64,000 nucleotides of DNA from positions 1,080,651-1,144,650 of the forward strand of contig NZ_FUWZ01000002.1 of NCBI RefSeq assembly GCF_900167135.1, written 5' to 3'. A model generated the notes under the pieces. It was given only the letters and a program-made list of their open reading frames with translations. It ran no database searches and was not told the origin of the DNA. Position numbers and translations under genes: made by a program. Source of the DNA: Chitinophaga eiseniae (GTDB lineage: Bacteria > Bacteroidota > Bacteroidia > Chitinophagales > Chitinophagaceae). Below, piece after piece: positions 50,631 through 58,988 of this stretch (its first letter is position 1; each line of letters opens with the position of its first letter).

Positions 50631-53093
50631 TTAAAACGGCACAATCACTTTTGCACTGAAATTCCTTCCCATATTGTAGATACCCATCCGGCCATTGGGA
50701 GAACTGCTGTAATATTCAAAATATTTCAGCCGGTTCATGTTGGCCTGATAAGCCACATCAAACACATTGTCCAGCTGGAGAAACAGCTCCATAACGGTTT
50801 TTCCTTTTTTATTGACAATACCGGAACCTGCCCCTACATTTACCAGCGTATAGCCGGCAGTGTAAGTTTCGGTATCATCCACGCCATAAAAATGTTTCTG
50901 GGCGGAGAAACGGTCCACGCCGGCCCGCACATAGGCTTTCGAAAACATGCCGAAATTGCGGGTAGCCGTTGCCTTTAGGGCAGAGCGTATATGCAGTGGC
51001 GGTATAAAAGGAAGATAGCGGGCGGCATCGCCATGTAAATCAATCAGGGCTTTGTTCCGGTTACGCCCTTCCGTATAGGCGGCGCTGTTATCCATCGTCA
51101 ACCAGGACACAGCACGCGGATGCAGATTTACACTCACTTCTGCCCCATACAACCGCGCACCGGATTGCTGGTAACGATACGTGGCGTTGCCGGGTACTAT
51201 CACCACCGGCTCGCCATTGGCATCATACAATCTTGCCTGGTAGATATAATTGTTGATATGATTGTTAAATACCTCCACGCTGATGTCCAGATCGGGCAGG
51301 TATGCCAGGAAGCCCAGGTCCTGCTGGAAGCTGAACTCCGGCTTAAATTCCCGGTTGCCCAGGTAAACGATATGAGCGCCGGGGTCCAGCCCGTTGGAAC
51401 CGATTTCTGTGATATTGGGCGCCCGATAGCCTCTGGCGATGTTCGCCTTCAGCAGTACCCGCTGGCTCAGGTTCCACGTAACGCCCAGGCTGCCGGAGAT
51501 ACCGGTATAATTATGACTGAAAGCCGGGAACTGCAACCTGGCGCCGGCGGTATCCGGGAGGTGATATTGTTTATCGAAGCCATTGTCTTTATTCGGCCCT
51601 ACGTAAAAATCGTTCCAGCGAATATGCCGGCTGTCATAACGAAGACCACCGGAAATGTCCACCTGGCCTATGGTTTTCTTGGCAAAGAAAAATCCTCCGA
51701 TGTCGAACAGGTTATAGTCCGGAATAGGGAAGTCGGTAGCATTACGACTGCGGTTTTGCTGATACATGCCATTCACACCAACAGTGGTTTCTAACCCGGC
51801 GATAGCCGGCAGGTTATACCGCAGATCATAATTGAGCGTGTTCAGCACCACGTATAATCCCGGCTGGAGCGGCATTTCAGGATGATTGTACTCCCGGCGC
51901 ACGCTCTGCTGCACGCCCAGCAGGGAGTTTAGATCTCCTTTCCCTAACTGCCGGCGGGTACGGTTGTATAACCGGTAATGCTGAATATGCTGATGCAGGG
52001 GGTTCAGCGTATAGGTGCGCAGTTCGTTTTCAGGCACGATGGGCCTGTTTTTGATGTCATCATCAGCGTCTTTTACCTGCCGGGTGAATTTGCGGGTCAG
52101 CGAATCACGGCTGCCATCGGGGATTTCCTGGGTATTATCGTACAAGCTGGCGCCCCATTGCGAATAGCCCCATGACTTGTCTACCCTGGCCAGCGCCGTA
52201 AGATTGTATTCCCGGTAAGCCGTGCCATATACAAAACCATCAATGCTGTTGCGGTAGTTATGGGCCGCTTTCATGGTGCCGCGCAGTACGTATTTCCAGT
52301 CGTTTTTGCTGTAGGCCAGTCCAAGGGAGGAGCCGATCATACCGTTGTTGGTCTGATAGTCGGCCAGGAAACTGCCTTTCAGTTTGCCTGGTGCCGTTTC
52401 CGGAATATCCGGTATCATATTGATTACGCCGGCCAGGGCGTCGGAGCCATAAGTCAGGCTGGCTGGGCCTTTCACCACTTCGGCCCTTGAGATACCATAT
52501 TGGTCCACTTCAATACCATGTTCATCCCCCCATTGCTGTCCTTCCTGTCTTACGCCGTCAAAGAGCGTCAGCACCCTGTTATATCCCAGGCCCCGGATGA
52601 AAGGTTTGGAGATATTGGGGCCTGTGGTAACAGCGCTTACGCCGGGCACGCCTTTTACAATCGCATCAATGATATTACTGTTGACATGCATATTCATTTC
52701 CCGTTTACCTATAACGGCAATGGGTATAGGATTTTTGCGCACGGCGGTAGCGCGGGACACGCCCGTTACCACGACTTCGTTCAGTTTAGACAAGTCCTCT
52801 TCCAGCGCGATGTCCAGTGTGATGGTCTGGCCGCTGCGGATGCTTTTTTTCAAAGCCAGCGGCTGATAGCCGATCATGGATACTTTAATATCGTAAGTCC
52901 CCGGATGCAGGTTACGGATAACGAACATTCCCTGTTGATCCGCCACAGCACCGGTTTTCAGCGCTGATATAGCGATGTTGGCAAACTGTACCGGTTTCCC
53001 GTTAGCAGTAATTTTTCCCGTGATGGTCCCCTGTTGCGCCTGGGATGATACCATTAGTAACAGGGCTCCCAGTAGTGTAAATAAATGTTTCAT
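50631..53093 (-). CDS. TonB-dependent receptor with CarboxypepD-like N-domain
   Basis: 820 residues from ATG at 53091-53093, the start of the signal peptide (MKHLFTLLGALLLMVSSQAQ). Residues 22-105 form a carboxypeptidase-regulatory-like domain (GTITGKITANGKPVQFANIAI). A plug domain follows (NEVVVTGVSRATAVRKNPIPIAVI, FIRGLGYNRVLTLFDGVRQEGQQWGDEHG), then a 22-strand barrel ending in aromatic-terminal VIVPF. It contains HGIEVDQYGISRAEVVKGPASLTYGSD. Next to a COG0523 GTPase and a Zur-type regulator, uptake of a metal complex (zinc or iron) is likely but not shown. Confidence 0.9.
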   Translation of the reverse strand: MKHLFTLLGALLLMVSSQAQQGTITGKITANGKPVQFANIAISALKTGAVADQQGMFVIRNLHPGTYDIKVSMIGYQPLALKKSIRSGQTITLDIALEEDLSKLNEVVVTGVSRATAVRKNPIPIAVIGKREMNMHVNSNIIDAIVKGVPGVSAVTTGPNISKPFIRGLGYNRVLTLFDGVRQEGQQWGDEHGIEVDQYGISRAEVVKGPASLTYGSDALAGVINMIPDIPETAPGKLKGSFLADYQTNNGMIGSSLGLAYSKNDWKYVLRGTMKAAHNYRNSIDGFVYGTAYREYNLTALARVDKSWGYSQWGASLYDNTQEIPDGSRDSLTRKFTRQVKDADDDIKNRPIVPENELRTYTLNPLHQHIQHYRLYNRTRRQLGKGDLNSLLGVQQSVRREYNHPEMPLQPGLYVVLNTLNYDLRYNLPAIAGLETTVGVNGMYQQNRSRNATDFPIPDYNLFDIGGFFFAKKTIGQVDISGGLRYDSRHIRWNDFYVGPNKDNGFDKQYHLPDTAGARLQFPAFSHNYTGISGSLGVTWNLSQRVLLKANIARGYRAPNITEIGSNGLDPGAHIVYLGNREFKPEFSFQQDLGFLAYLPDLDISVEVFNNHINNYIYQARLYDANGEPVVIVPGNATYRYQQSGARLYGAEVSVNLHPRAVSWLTMDNSAAYTEGRNRNKALIDLHGDAARYLPFIPPLHIRSALKATATRNFGMFSKAYVRAGVDRFSAQKHFYGVDDTETYTAGYTLVNVGAGSGIVNKKGKTVMELFLQLDNVFDVAYQANMNRLKYFEYYSSSPNGRMGIYNMGRNFSAKVIVPF

Positions 53094-53183
53094 GTAAAAT
53101 CTGACACTTGTAGGTAAAGCAGCGCGCAGGGGTCCCGGGATAAAGTGATAAACACTTCCCCTCACGGCTACCGATATTTTTTA

Positions 53184-53191
53184 CAAAACTA
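53184..53191 (-). promoter_or_regulatory. Predicted -7 element (TAGTTTTG) for TonB receptor
   Basis: TAGTTTTG on the minus strand, about 90 bp before the signal-peptide ATG. A possible operator lies immediately upstream (53222-53239). Confidence 0.45.
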
Positions 53192-53221
53192 TAATCTTAT
53201 TTTACACTTGCCTGAATTATT

Positions 53222-53239
53222 ATTTAGGCTAATCTAAAT
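53222..53239. promoter_or_regulatory. Candidate Fur-type operator (ATTTAG-N6-CTAAAT)
   Basis: ATTTAG at 53222-53227 and CTAAAT at 53234-53239 form a 6-6-6 inverted repeat close to the TonB receptor promoter. It could bind the Fur-family regulator at 55707 or another Fur protein. Confidence 0.35.
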
Positions 53240-53254
53240 TTCATCTAAAATCTC

Positions 53255-54439
53255 TTACATCACCGGAAACGGGTCCTGAAAAACATCTCCGCGCTGATAC
53301 TGTTTCACTTCCGCTTCGGTACAGAGGCATTGGTCCAGTTCCGCCATAATGGTGGCCTGGTCCATATCCTGTCCGATCAGCACCAGTTCATTGTAGCGGT
53401 CTGCAAAGCGTTCATCCCAGCGACCGGCAATCAGCTGGTAGGTTTCTTCGTCGAGATTCCATTGCTGACGGGGGATAGCGCACCACCAGTAACCGGCTTT
53501 CTCTGCACGCAGGGACCCGCCTGCCTGGCTCCAGTTGACCGCCAGTTTGGGGCGCGACGCCAGCCAGAAGAGGCCTTTGCTCCGGATGATATTGCCCGGC
53601 CAGTGCTGGTTAAGATAATTCCAGAACCGTTCGGGATGAAAGGGTTTACGGCTGCGGTATACAAAGGAGCTGATACCATATTCTTCCGTTTCCGGTGTGT
53701 GTTCGTGTGCCAGCTCCGCCTGCCAGCCGGCGCTTTGCGAGGTGGTTTCGAAATCGAACAACCCGGTGTTCAGTATACGATGCAGCGGCACCTGTCCGTT
53801 GACCGCCTCAATGATGGCTGCACCGGCGTTGAGTTTGCCCAGCAGCGCTTTCAGGTTGCCCAGCTGTTGCGGGCTGACGAGGTCGCATTTATTCAGTACA
53901 ATGACGTTGGCAAATTCCACCTGGTCGGTGAGCAGGTTCACGATCGTACGCTGGTCGGCGGCGTCGTTTGTCAGGCCCTGGTCTTGCAGCAACGTGATGC
54001 TGCTGTAATCCCGGGCGAAGTTATAGGCGTCTACGACCGTCACCATGGTATCGAGGCGGCTGACGGCGCTCAGGTCTATGCCCTGGTGCTCATCCTGGTA
54101 ACAGAAGGTCTGCGCCACCGGTACCGGCTCGGAGATACCGGTAGATTCGATCAGCAGGTAGTCGAAACGGTCCTCACCGGCCAGTTGCTCCACCGCCTTC
54201 AGCAGGTCGTCGCGCAGGGTGCAGCATATACAACCGTTACTCATTTCCACCAGGCGCTCCTCTGTCTTGTGCAGGGTATTTTCATTTCTCACCAGCTGCG
54301 CGTCGATATTCACCTCGCTCATATCATTAACAATAACGGCTACACGAAGATTTTCGCGGTTATGCAATACGTGATTCAGGAGCGTAGTTTTCCCTGCGCC
54401 GAGGAAACCACTCAGCACGGTAACGGGTAATTTTTTCAT
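53255..54439 (-). CDS. COG0523 G3E GTPase, zinc-metallochaperone type (CobW family)
   Basis: 394 residues. Walker [11 protein letters not shown] (residues 11-20), the COG0523 metal motif [12 protein letters not shown] (Cys70, Cys72, Cys73, CxCC), [16 protein letters not shown] specificity motif, and a C-terminal CobW_C domain ([47 protein letters not shown]). This subgroup (ZigA/YciC/ZNG-like) supplies zinc to client enzymes under zinc limitation and is often Zur-regulated. It follows merC-like by 8 bp; a Zur-type palindrome precedes the pair. Confidence 0.9.
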   Translation of the reverse strand: MKKLPVTVLSGFLGAGKTTLLNHVLHNRENLRVAVIVNDMSEVNIDAQLVRNENTLHKTEERLVEMSNGCICCTLRDDLLKAVEQLAGEDRFDYLLIESTGISEPVPVAQTFCYQDEHQGIDLSAVSRLDTMVTVVDAYNFARDYSSITLLQDQGLTNDAADQRTIVNLLTDQVEFANVIVLNKCDLVSPQQLGNLKALLGKLNAGAAIIEAVNGQVPLHRILNTGLFDFETTSQSAGWQAELAHEHTPETEEYGISSFVYRSRKPFHPERFWNYLNQHWPGNIIRSKGLFWLASRPKLAVNWSQAGGSLRAEKAGYWWCAIPRQQWNLDEETYQLIAGRWDERFADRYNELVLIGQDMDQATIMAELDQCLCTEAEVKQYQRGDVFQDPFPVM

Positions 54440-54447
54440 ATATGATG

Positions 54448-54822
54448 TTAGTGATGTTTATGTATCCTGCAGTACCGGCGGTGGCGCTGGTTGAGCAGGT
54501 GCGCGCTGACAATGGCGCCGGCCCCGATGCATATCAAAGTATATTCGGCGGCTGCTTCCGCCCAGAAATGGCCCACCAGTAAGAGCGCGAAACCTCCCAC
54601 GAACAACAGCAGCGGCAGCAGCCGGCGATGGTGGCGCAGGTATCCCTGTCCGAGGGCGAAGCAACCTATTCCAAAGGAAAACAGCAGCAGGCAATATTCC
54701 AGTACGTCATTTTCTCCTATTTCCATTCCCAGCAGCGGGAGGGCCGCAAACAGCAAGGGCAGCACGGCGCAATGCACGGCACAGAGCATAGAGGCCCCTA
54801 TTCCTATCGTGTCCAGATTCAT
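54448..54822 (-). CDS. MerC-domain membrane protein
   Basis: 124 residues from ATG at 54820-54822; a GTG seven codons upstream is possible. Four membrane helices of the MerC family, with [20 protein letters not shown] carrying the CxxxC metal pair. A His-rich C-terminus ([14 protein letters not shown]). MerC-type proteins transport metals or mercuric ions; with the COG0523 GTPase and Zur-type box a zinc-uptake role is plausible. Confidence 0.82.
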   Translation of the reverse strand: MNLDTIGIGASMLCAVHCAVLPLLFAALPLLGMEIGENDVLEYCLLLFSFGIGCFALGQGYLRHHRRLLPLLLFVGGFALLLVGHFWAEAAAEYTLICIGAGAIVSAHLLNQRHRRYCRIHKHH

Positions 54823-54867
54823 CCTTCTAAATATATTCTCCACCTTACCTGAATTTTGTTCCGATCA

Positions 54868-54900
54868 CAAAACTATGTAATTTTGCAACAATGTTGCAAA
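54868..54900 (-). promoter_or_regulatory. Predicted promoter with embedded Zur-type palindrome
   Basis: TTTG (54897-54900), 21-bp spacer, TAGTTTTG (54868-54875) on the minus strand. The 9-1-9 palindrome TTTGCAACAATGTTGCAAA (54882-54900) covers the -33 element and most of the spacer. Confidence 0.6.
54882..54900. promoter_or_regulatory. Fur/Zur-type operator, perfect 9-1-9 palindrome
   Basis: TTTGCAACAATGTTGCAAA is fully palindromic around a single central A. It lies over the merC-COG0523 promoter, and 800 bp from a Fur-family gene. A Zur-type operator is inferred from size, symmetry and regulated genes. Confidence 0.6.
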
Positions 54901-55012
54901 TAAAAGATCGCATCATTCAAATATATTTTTCAAGATAATTTTTAACTGGTTGATGATCTACCTAAAACAGGGTAAAATAGCTTTATATGATCGGTGTCTG
55001 TCAACTATGTGT

Positions 55013-55020
55013 TACCTTTG
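55013..55020 (+). promoter_or_regulatory. Predicted -7 element (TACCTTTG) for SCO-fur
   Basis: TACCTTTG is 45 bp before the SCO ATG at 55066 and 113 bp from the Zur-type box. Confidence 0.45.
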
Positions 55021-55065
55021 TGAATTGAATAATTATTGACTTTAAACAGCGGGGATTTTTCACCT

Positions 55066-55692
55066 ATGTCTAAGAAAGCGATCTTATATACTGTATTTTT
55101 CACCGTGCTGAGCCTCGGATTTTTGGGATATGCCGGTTATGTTATCAAAGGGGAAAGAGGCACTTTCCTGGGTAAGGAAAAATTACCGATCCTCGGCGCA
55201 CCGGGACATACGGTGCAGGGATTTTCCTTTACCGATCAGGAAGGACATACCCGGACCAAAGAAGATGTAAAGGGCAAAATTTATGTAGCGGAATATTTTT
55301 TCACCACCTGTACCGGTATTTGTCCGAAGATGAATGCCAACATGGAAAAAGTATACGCAAAATATAAAGACAAACCGGATTTCCTGATCCTGTCTCATAC
55401 GGTAGATCCTGAGCACGACAGCGTTCCGGTATTAAAAGCGTACGCTGAAAAGCACGGAGCGGACGCCAAAAACTGGTGGTTCCTCACCGGCACCAAAAAA
55501 GAACTGTACGCGCTGGCCCGCCAGGGATACCTGGTGGATGACGGCACTTACACCGGTGACGAGGACTTTGTACACACCCAGTGGTTTGCCCTGGTAGACA
55601 AAGCCGGACAGATACGCGGCCTGTATGAAGGCACCAAAAAACAAGACGTAGATAAACTGATGGACGATATTGACCGATTAATGGAAGAATAA
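55066..55692 (+). CDS. SCO family copper-binding protein (second copy)
   Basis: 208 residues from ATG at 55066. An N-terminal anchor (ILYTVFFTVLSLGFLGYAGYVI) and thioredoxin-like SCO domain with FFTTCTGICPKMN (Cys82, Cys86) and EDFVHTQWFALVD (distal His). The oxidase-operon SCO is at 32935. This copy precedes a Fur/Zur-type gene by 14 bp and lies in the metal cluster, so its copper-delivery client may differ from CuA. Confidence 0.9.
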   Translation: MSKKAILYTVFFTVLSLGFLGYAGYVIKGERGTFLGKEKLPILGAPGHTVQGFSFTDQEGHTRTKEDVKGKIYVAEYFFTTCTGICPKMNANMEKVYAKYKDKPDFLILSHTVDPEHDSVPVLKAYAEKHGADAKNWWFLTGTKKELYALARQGYLVDDGTYTGDEDFVHTQWFALVDKAGQIRGLYEGTKKQDVDKLMDDIDRLMEE

Positions 55693-55706
55693 AAGTTTTT
55701 TTCATC

Positions 55707-56141
55707 ATGGGTACCAAACAACAACTAACAGAACGAATAAGCACCTTACTGCGGGATAGCAAACTGAGTATAACGGATACCAGAGTGAAAATTCTGGAGC
55801 TGTTCATGAGAAGTAACGGAGCACTTGAACACAGTGACTTTGAAAAGCTCGCGGGCAAATCCTTTGACCGTGTGACCGTATACCGTACCCTGCAAACGTT
55901 TCTTGAAAAAGGGATTATTCATAAGATCCCCACTACCGACACATCTGTGCGTTATGCAGTGTGCAAATCAGAATGTACAGAACATCATCATCATGACCAC
56001 CACGTGCATTTTAAGTGCGAAACCTGCGGCCACACCACCTGCCTGGACGAAACGGATGTTCCCAACATCCAGCTGCCGAAAGGCTACGCCATGCACAATG
56101 TGGAAGTAGTGGTTAACGGAGTATGTAAATCCTGTAAATGA
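55707..56141 (+). CDS. Fur family transcriptional regulator (Zur-like)
   Basis: 144 residues. Winged helix (SITDTRVKILELFMRSNGALEHSDFEKLA, FDRVTVYRTLQTFLEKGIIHKI) and the dimerisation/metal domain: ECTEHHHHDHHVHFKCETCGHTTC with Cys104, Cys107 and Cys112, plus NGVCKSCK (Cys140, Cys143). The CxxC pairs form the structural zinc site of Fur proteins; the extended His cluster (residues 93-101) is notable. Context (COG0523 GTPase, MerC, TonB receptor) suggests Zur. Symbol withheld because Fur/Zur/PerR cannot be told apart securely by eye. Confidence 0.88.
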   Translation: MGTKQQLTERISTLLRDSKLSITDTRVKILELFMRSNGALEHSDFEKLAGKSFDRVTVYRTLQTFLEKGIIHKIPTTDTSVRYAVCKSECTEHHHHDHHVHFKCETCGHTTCLDETDVPNIQLPKGYAMHNVEVVVNGVCKSCK

Positions 56142-56147
56142 TTTAGG

Positions 56148-56288
56148 GATTTTTTGATTTACGATTTTTTGATTTCGTGGATGATAAAACACGAATATAA
56201 AAAGCGAAGACCAAAGCGGATTTAACTATCCACTTTGGTCTTCGCTTTTTATCATCCACGAAATCAAAAAATCGTAAATCAAAAAATC
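56148..56288. repeat. Stop-to-stop inverted repeat with GATTTTTTGATTTAC arms (second locus)
   Basis: Left arm 56148-56185 and right arm 56251-56288 are perfect 38-nt inverted repeats. Each begins with the same 28-nt arm as at 10186-10213, here followed by CGTGGATGAT. The core (AAGCGAAGACCAAAG stem, central 56200-56250) is terminator-like. The right side has one extra GTAAATCAAAAAAT unit. It lies between the convergent Fur-family and M3 peptidase genes. Confidence 0.85.
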
Positions 56289-56304
56289 GTAAATCAAAAA
56301 ATTT

Positions 56305-58017
56305 CTAAATTTTCGCTATCTCACCTCTCATAAAATCGGCCAGCTCCTTAATGTAGGCCGGAGATAAGTCAAACCGGATACCGGCAGCCTTATACAGTTC
56401 CGGAAGCGTTTTGGTGTTCCCTAAACTCAACGCCTGTACGTAATTATCGAGTGCCTGTTGTTTGTTTTCCTTGAACTGTTTCCACATCGCGATAGCCCCC
56501 AGCTGGGCAATGCCGTATTCGATGTAGTAGAAGGGCACTTCAAACAGGTGCAGTTGCCGCTGCCAGGTAATAGCGCGGTAATCTTCATGTCCGCTCCAGT
56601 CAATCACGGCAGGGGAGAACTCATTGAGTATTTCCAGCCATTTGGCGGTACGTTCTGCGACCGTATGCTGCGGATGCTCGTAAATCCAATGCTGGAATTT
56701 ATCGATGGTAGCAATCCACGGGAAGATCGTAAGCGGCCTTTCCAGTTGCTGAAGGCGGGCGCGGCGCAGTTGTTCTTTATCATCAAAGAAAATGTCCCAG
56801 GAATCCATTGTCAGCAGTTCCATGCTCATACTGGCCACTTCGGCGATCTCCATCGGATATTCCTTGAAGGCACTTAACGGCAGGTTGTGGCTGAGGAAAG
56901 AGTGTACTGCATGTCCGCCTTCGTGTACCATGGTGGTGAGGTCTTTCATTTGACCGGCAGCATTCATGAAGATAAAAGGCACGCCGGTTTCCGCGAGTGG
57001 ACAATTGTATCCGCCCGGTGCTTTGCCGATGCGGCTTTCCAGATCGAGACGTCCCATTTTTTTCATCACGCGCAGGCAGTCACCGAAGAAAGGTCCCAGC
57101 TGATCGAATGTTTCAATGGTTTTAGTGATCAGTTCCTCGCCGGTGTGAAAAGGCTCCAGCGGTTTTACACCGGCTGGTTCTGCTTCCGTATCCCATGGTT
57201 TCAGTTGGTCGACTTTCAGTTTAGCCTGCTGTTTTTCCAGTATCTGTTGTACCAGTGGCAGGATATGGGTTTTTACCGCTTCGTGGAACTGGAAGCAGTC
57301 TTCCTTGGTATAGTCAAAACGGCCCAGTTCTTCGAATTTGTAATCGCGATAGTTGGCGAAACCGGCATTCTTTGCCACCTGGTCTCTTTTTTGTACGAGC
57401 CCGGTATACAGCTCATCCAGTGCATCGCGGTCCTGCAGGCGGCGGGCGGCTGTTTTGGTAAATACTTCCTCACGCAGGGCACGGTCTTCATTTTCGAGAA
57501 ACTTGGCAGCCTGCTGCAGCGTGTATTCTTTACCGTTAACCGTGATGGTCATTTTACCGGCAATCACACCGTACTGTTGTGCCATTACACTCAATTCTGC
57601 CTGTAACGGGATATTCTCCTCGCGGAAAAGCTTCACCTGTTTTTTCACGTTACGGAGATACGTTTTATATAACTCCTGGTCCAGGTCTTTCAGGAAGGGG
57701 TTCTCCAGCAGCTTTTTATTGAGTGCGTCTGCATAGGGTTGCAGGCGGGGCTGTATCTCCATGCAGAAATAGGTGAACGCTTCTTCCAGTTCCTTATTGG
57801 TGGTATCGCAGGTCATTTTGATCTGGCGCCAGCAAGCGTCTTCGCTGATCACGGATTCCAGTTCACTGATATCTTTCAGCCACTGTTCGAGGTCTGCCAC
57901 GCTGTTGATGTTTCTTTGCTGCAGCGCTTCGTAGTATGGCTGCAGGGTGTCCCAGGTAGTCACTTCAAACGTTTCCGGCAGGAAGTGGCGGGGGAGTTTT
58001 TTTATATCTGCGTTCAT
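56305..58017 (-). CDS. M3 family oligoendopeptidase (PepF-type)
   Basis: 570 residues. Thermolysin-like metallopeptidase fold with TTMVHEGGHAVHSFLSHNLPL (His365, Glu366, His369) and a downstream EIAEVASMSMELLTMD supplying the third ligand Glu. The N-terminal half is the long helical domain of M3B peptidases (LEQWLKDISELESVISED). It cleaves oligopeptides in the cytoplasm; no signal peptide. Length is typical of the pepF family. The start is ATG at 58015-58017. Confidence 0.92.
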   Translation of the reverse strand: MNADIKKLPRHFLPETFEVTTWDTLQPYYEALQQRNINSVADLEQWLKDISELESVISEDACWRQIKMTCDTTNKELEEAFTYFCMEIQPRLQPYADALNKKLLENPFLKDLDQELYKTYLRNVKKQVKLFREENIPLQAELSVMAQQYGVIAGKMTITVNGKEYTLQQAAKFLENEDRALREEVFTKTAARRLQDRDALDELYTGLVQKRDQVAKNAGFANYRDYKFEELGRFDYTKEDCFQFHEAVKTHILPLVQQILEKQQAKLKVDQLKPWDTEAEPAGVKPLEPFHTGEELITKTIETFDQLGPFFGDCLRVMKKMGRLDLESRIGKAPGGYNCPLAETGVPFIFMNAAGQMKDLTTMVHEGGHAVHSFLSHNLPLSAFKEYPMEIAEVASMSMELLTMDSWDIFFDDKEQLRRARLQQLERPLTIFPWIATIDKFQHWIYEHPQHTVAERTAKWLEILNEFSPAVIDWSGHEDYRAITWQRQLHLFEVPFYYIEYGIAQLGAIAMWKQFKENKQQALDNYVQALSLGNTKTLPELYKAAGIRFDLSPAYIKELADFMRGEIAKI

Positions 58018-58078
58018 GTACTGATGTTTTACTAAATTTTTCGGATTTGGAATTTAGTCAATTTAGCTCAATTCCCCC

Positions 58079-58133
58079 AAATGAATCAGGCTTCCGTTAC
58101 AGTGGGACACTGTATGCGGAAGCCTGTTCATTT
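58079..58133 (-). terminator. Terminator of DUF5606 gene with repeat-type flank
   Basis: CAGGCTTCCG (58087-58096) pairs with 58117-58126, extended by AAATGA/TCATTT, with an inner ACAGTG/CACTGT pairing. Beyond it lie TTTGGTTATTTGATTATTT-type words complementary to a copy near 58200. Confidence 0.65.
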
Positions 58134-58224
58134 GGTTATTTCGTTATTTGGTTATTTGATTATTTAGAAGTGATGCGCAGAAGCGGCTATACTAAATATC
58201 AAAATAGTCAAATGATCAAATAGC

Positions 58225-58893
58225 TTATTCTTCAGTTTTTTTCTTGCGGGGTTTAGCCGCTTTTTTTGGTTCTTCACCTTCGGCAGCAGGAGCGTCTTCT
58301 TTTTTAGCTTTTGCTTTCTTCGGTGCTTTTTCTTCTTCGCCTTCAGCAGCCGCTGCTTTTTTAGCGCGGGGCTTTTTAGGCTTTTCTTCTGCGGCAGCTT
58401 CTTCAGCAGCAGGTTCAGCAGCTTTTTTCTTTTTGGCAGGAGCCGGAGCTTCTGTTACTTCAGCAGCTTCTTCCACTACGTCTTCTCCTCCTTCGGCCAG
58501 GATTTCCTCAAATTTCAGCAGATCGTTCGCTTTGAGGATACCAAACCATTTTACCATTTTCTTCATATCGCTCACATATACTCTGTCTTCATCGAATTCA
58601 GGATATACGCTCTTGAAATAAGCTTTGATCGCGTTGTTGTCTGCTTTGTTGTCGATCAGCGGAAAAGCAGCAGCTTTTTCGTCCATGGCTTTGAATACTT
58701 CAGCCAGGTTTACGTTTTCGCCGGTAGTGAAAACTTCAATACTTTCCAGTGGAGTAAAATTATGCACGCGGGAAGATACAAACCTTGTGCTTTTATCTTC
58801 CAGTGACCTAACGATGGCGCCATCTTGTTTGCTGGCAATTAACTGAAACAAACCGCCCAATCCGGTTACTGCAACAATTTCTCTGTACTGCAT
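58225..58893 (-). CDS. DUF5606 protein with Lys/Ala/Glu-rich tail
   Basis: 222 residues. The N-terminal 130 residues (YREIVAVTGLGGLFQLIASKQDGAIVRSLED, STRFVSSRVHNFTPLESIEVFTTGENVNL) are DUF5606, a Bacteroidota domain of unknown function. Residues 135-222 are a disordered tail of Lys-, Ala-, Pro- and Glu-rich repeats (KKPRAKKAAA, KKAKAKKEDAP, KPRKKK), similar to histone-H1-like tails. A nucleic-acid- or ribosome-associated role would fit but is inference. Confidence 0.85.
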   Translation of the reverse strand: MQYREIVAVTGLGGLFQLIASKQDGAIVRSLEDKSTRFVSSRVHNFTPLESIEVFTTGENVNLAEVFKAMDEKAAAFPLIDNKADNNAIKAYFKSVYPEFDEDRVYVSDMKKMVKWFGILKANDLLKFEEILAEGGEDVVEEAAEVTEAPAPAKKKKAAEPAAEEAAAEEKPKKPRAKKAAAAEGEEEKAPKKAKAKKEDAPAAEGEEPKKAAKPRKKKTEE

Positions 58894-58988
58894 GTTCTAA
58901 TTTTTAGGAAGCGCAAATATAAATAATTATAATAGATTGCCCGCTGACAAATTTTCACCTTGAAAATGCCGTCAGCAAAGGGCTGGCA

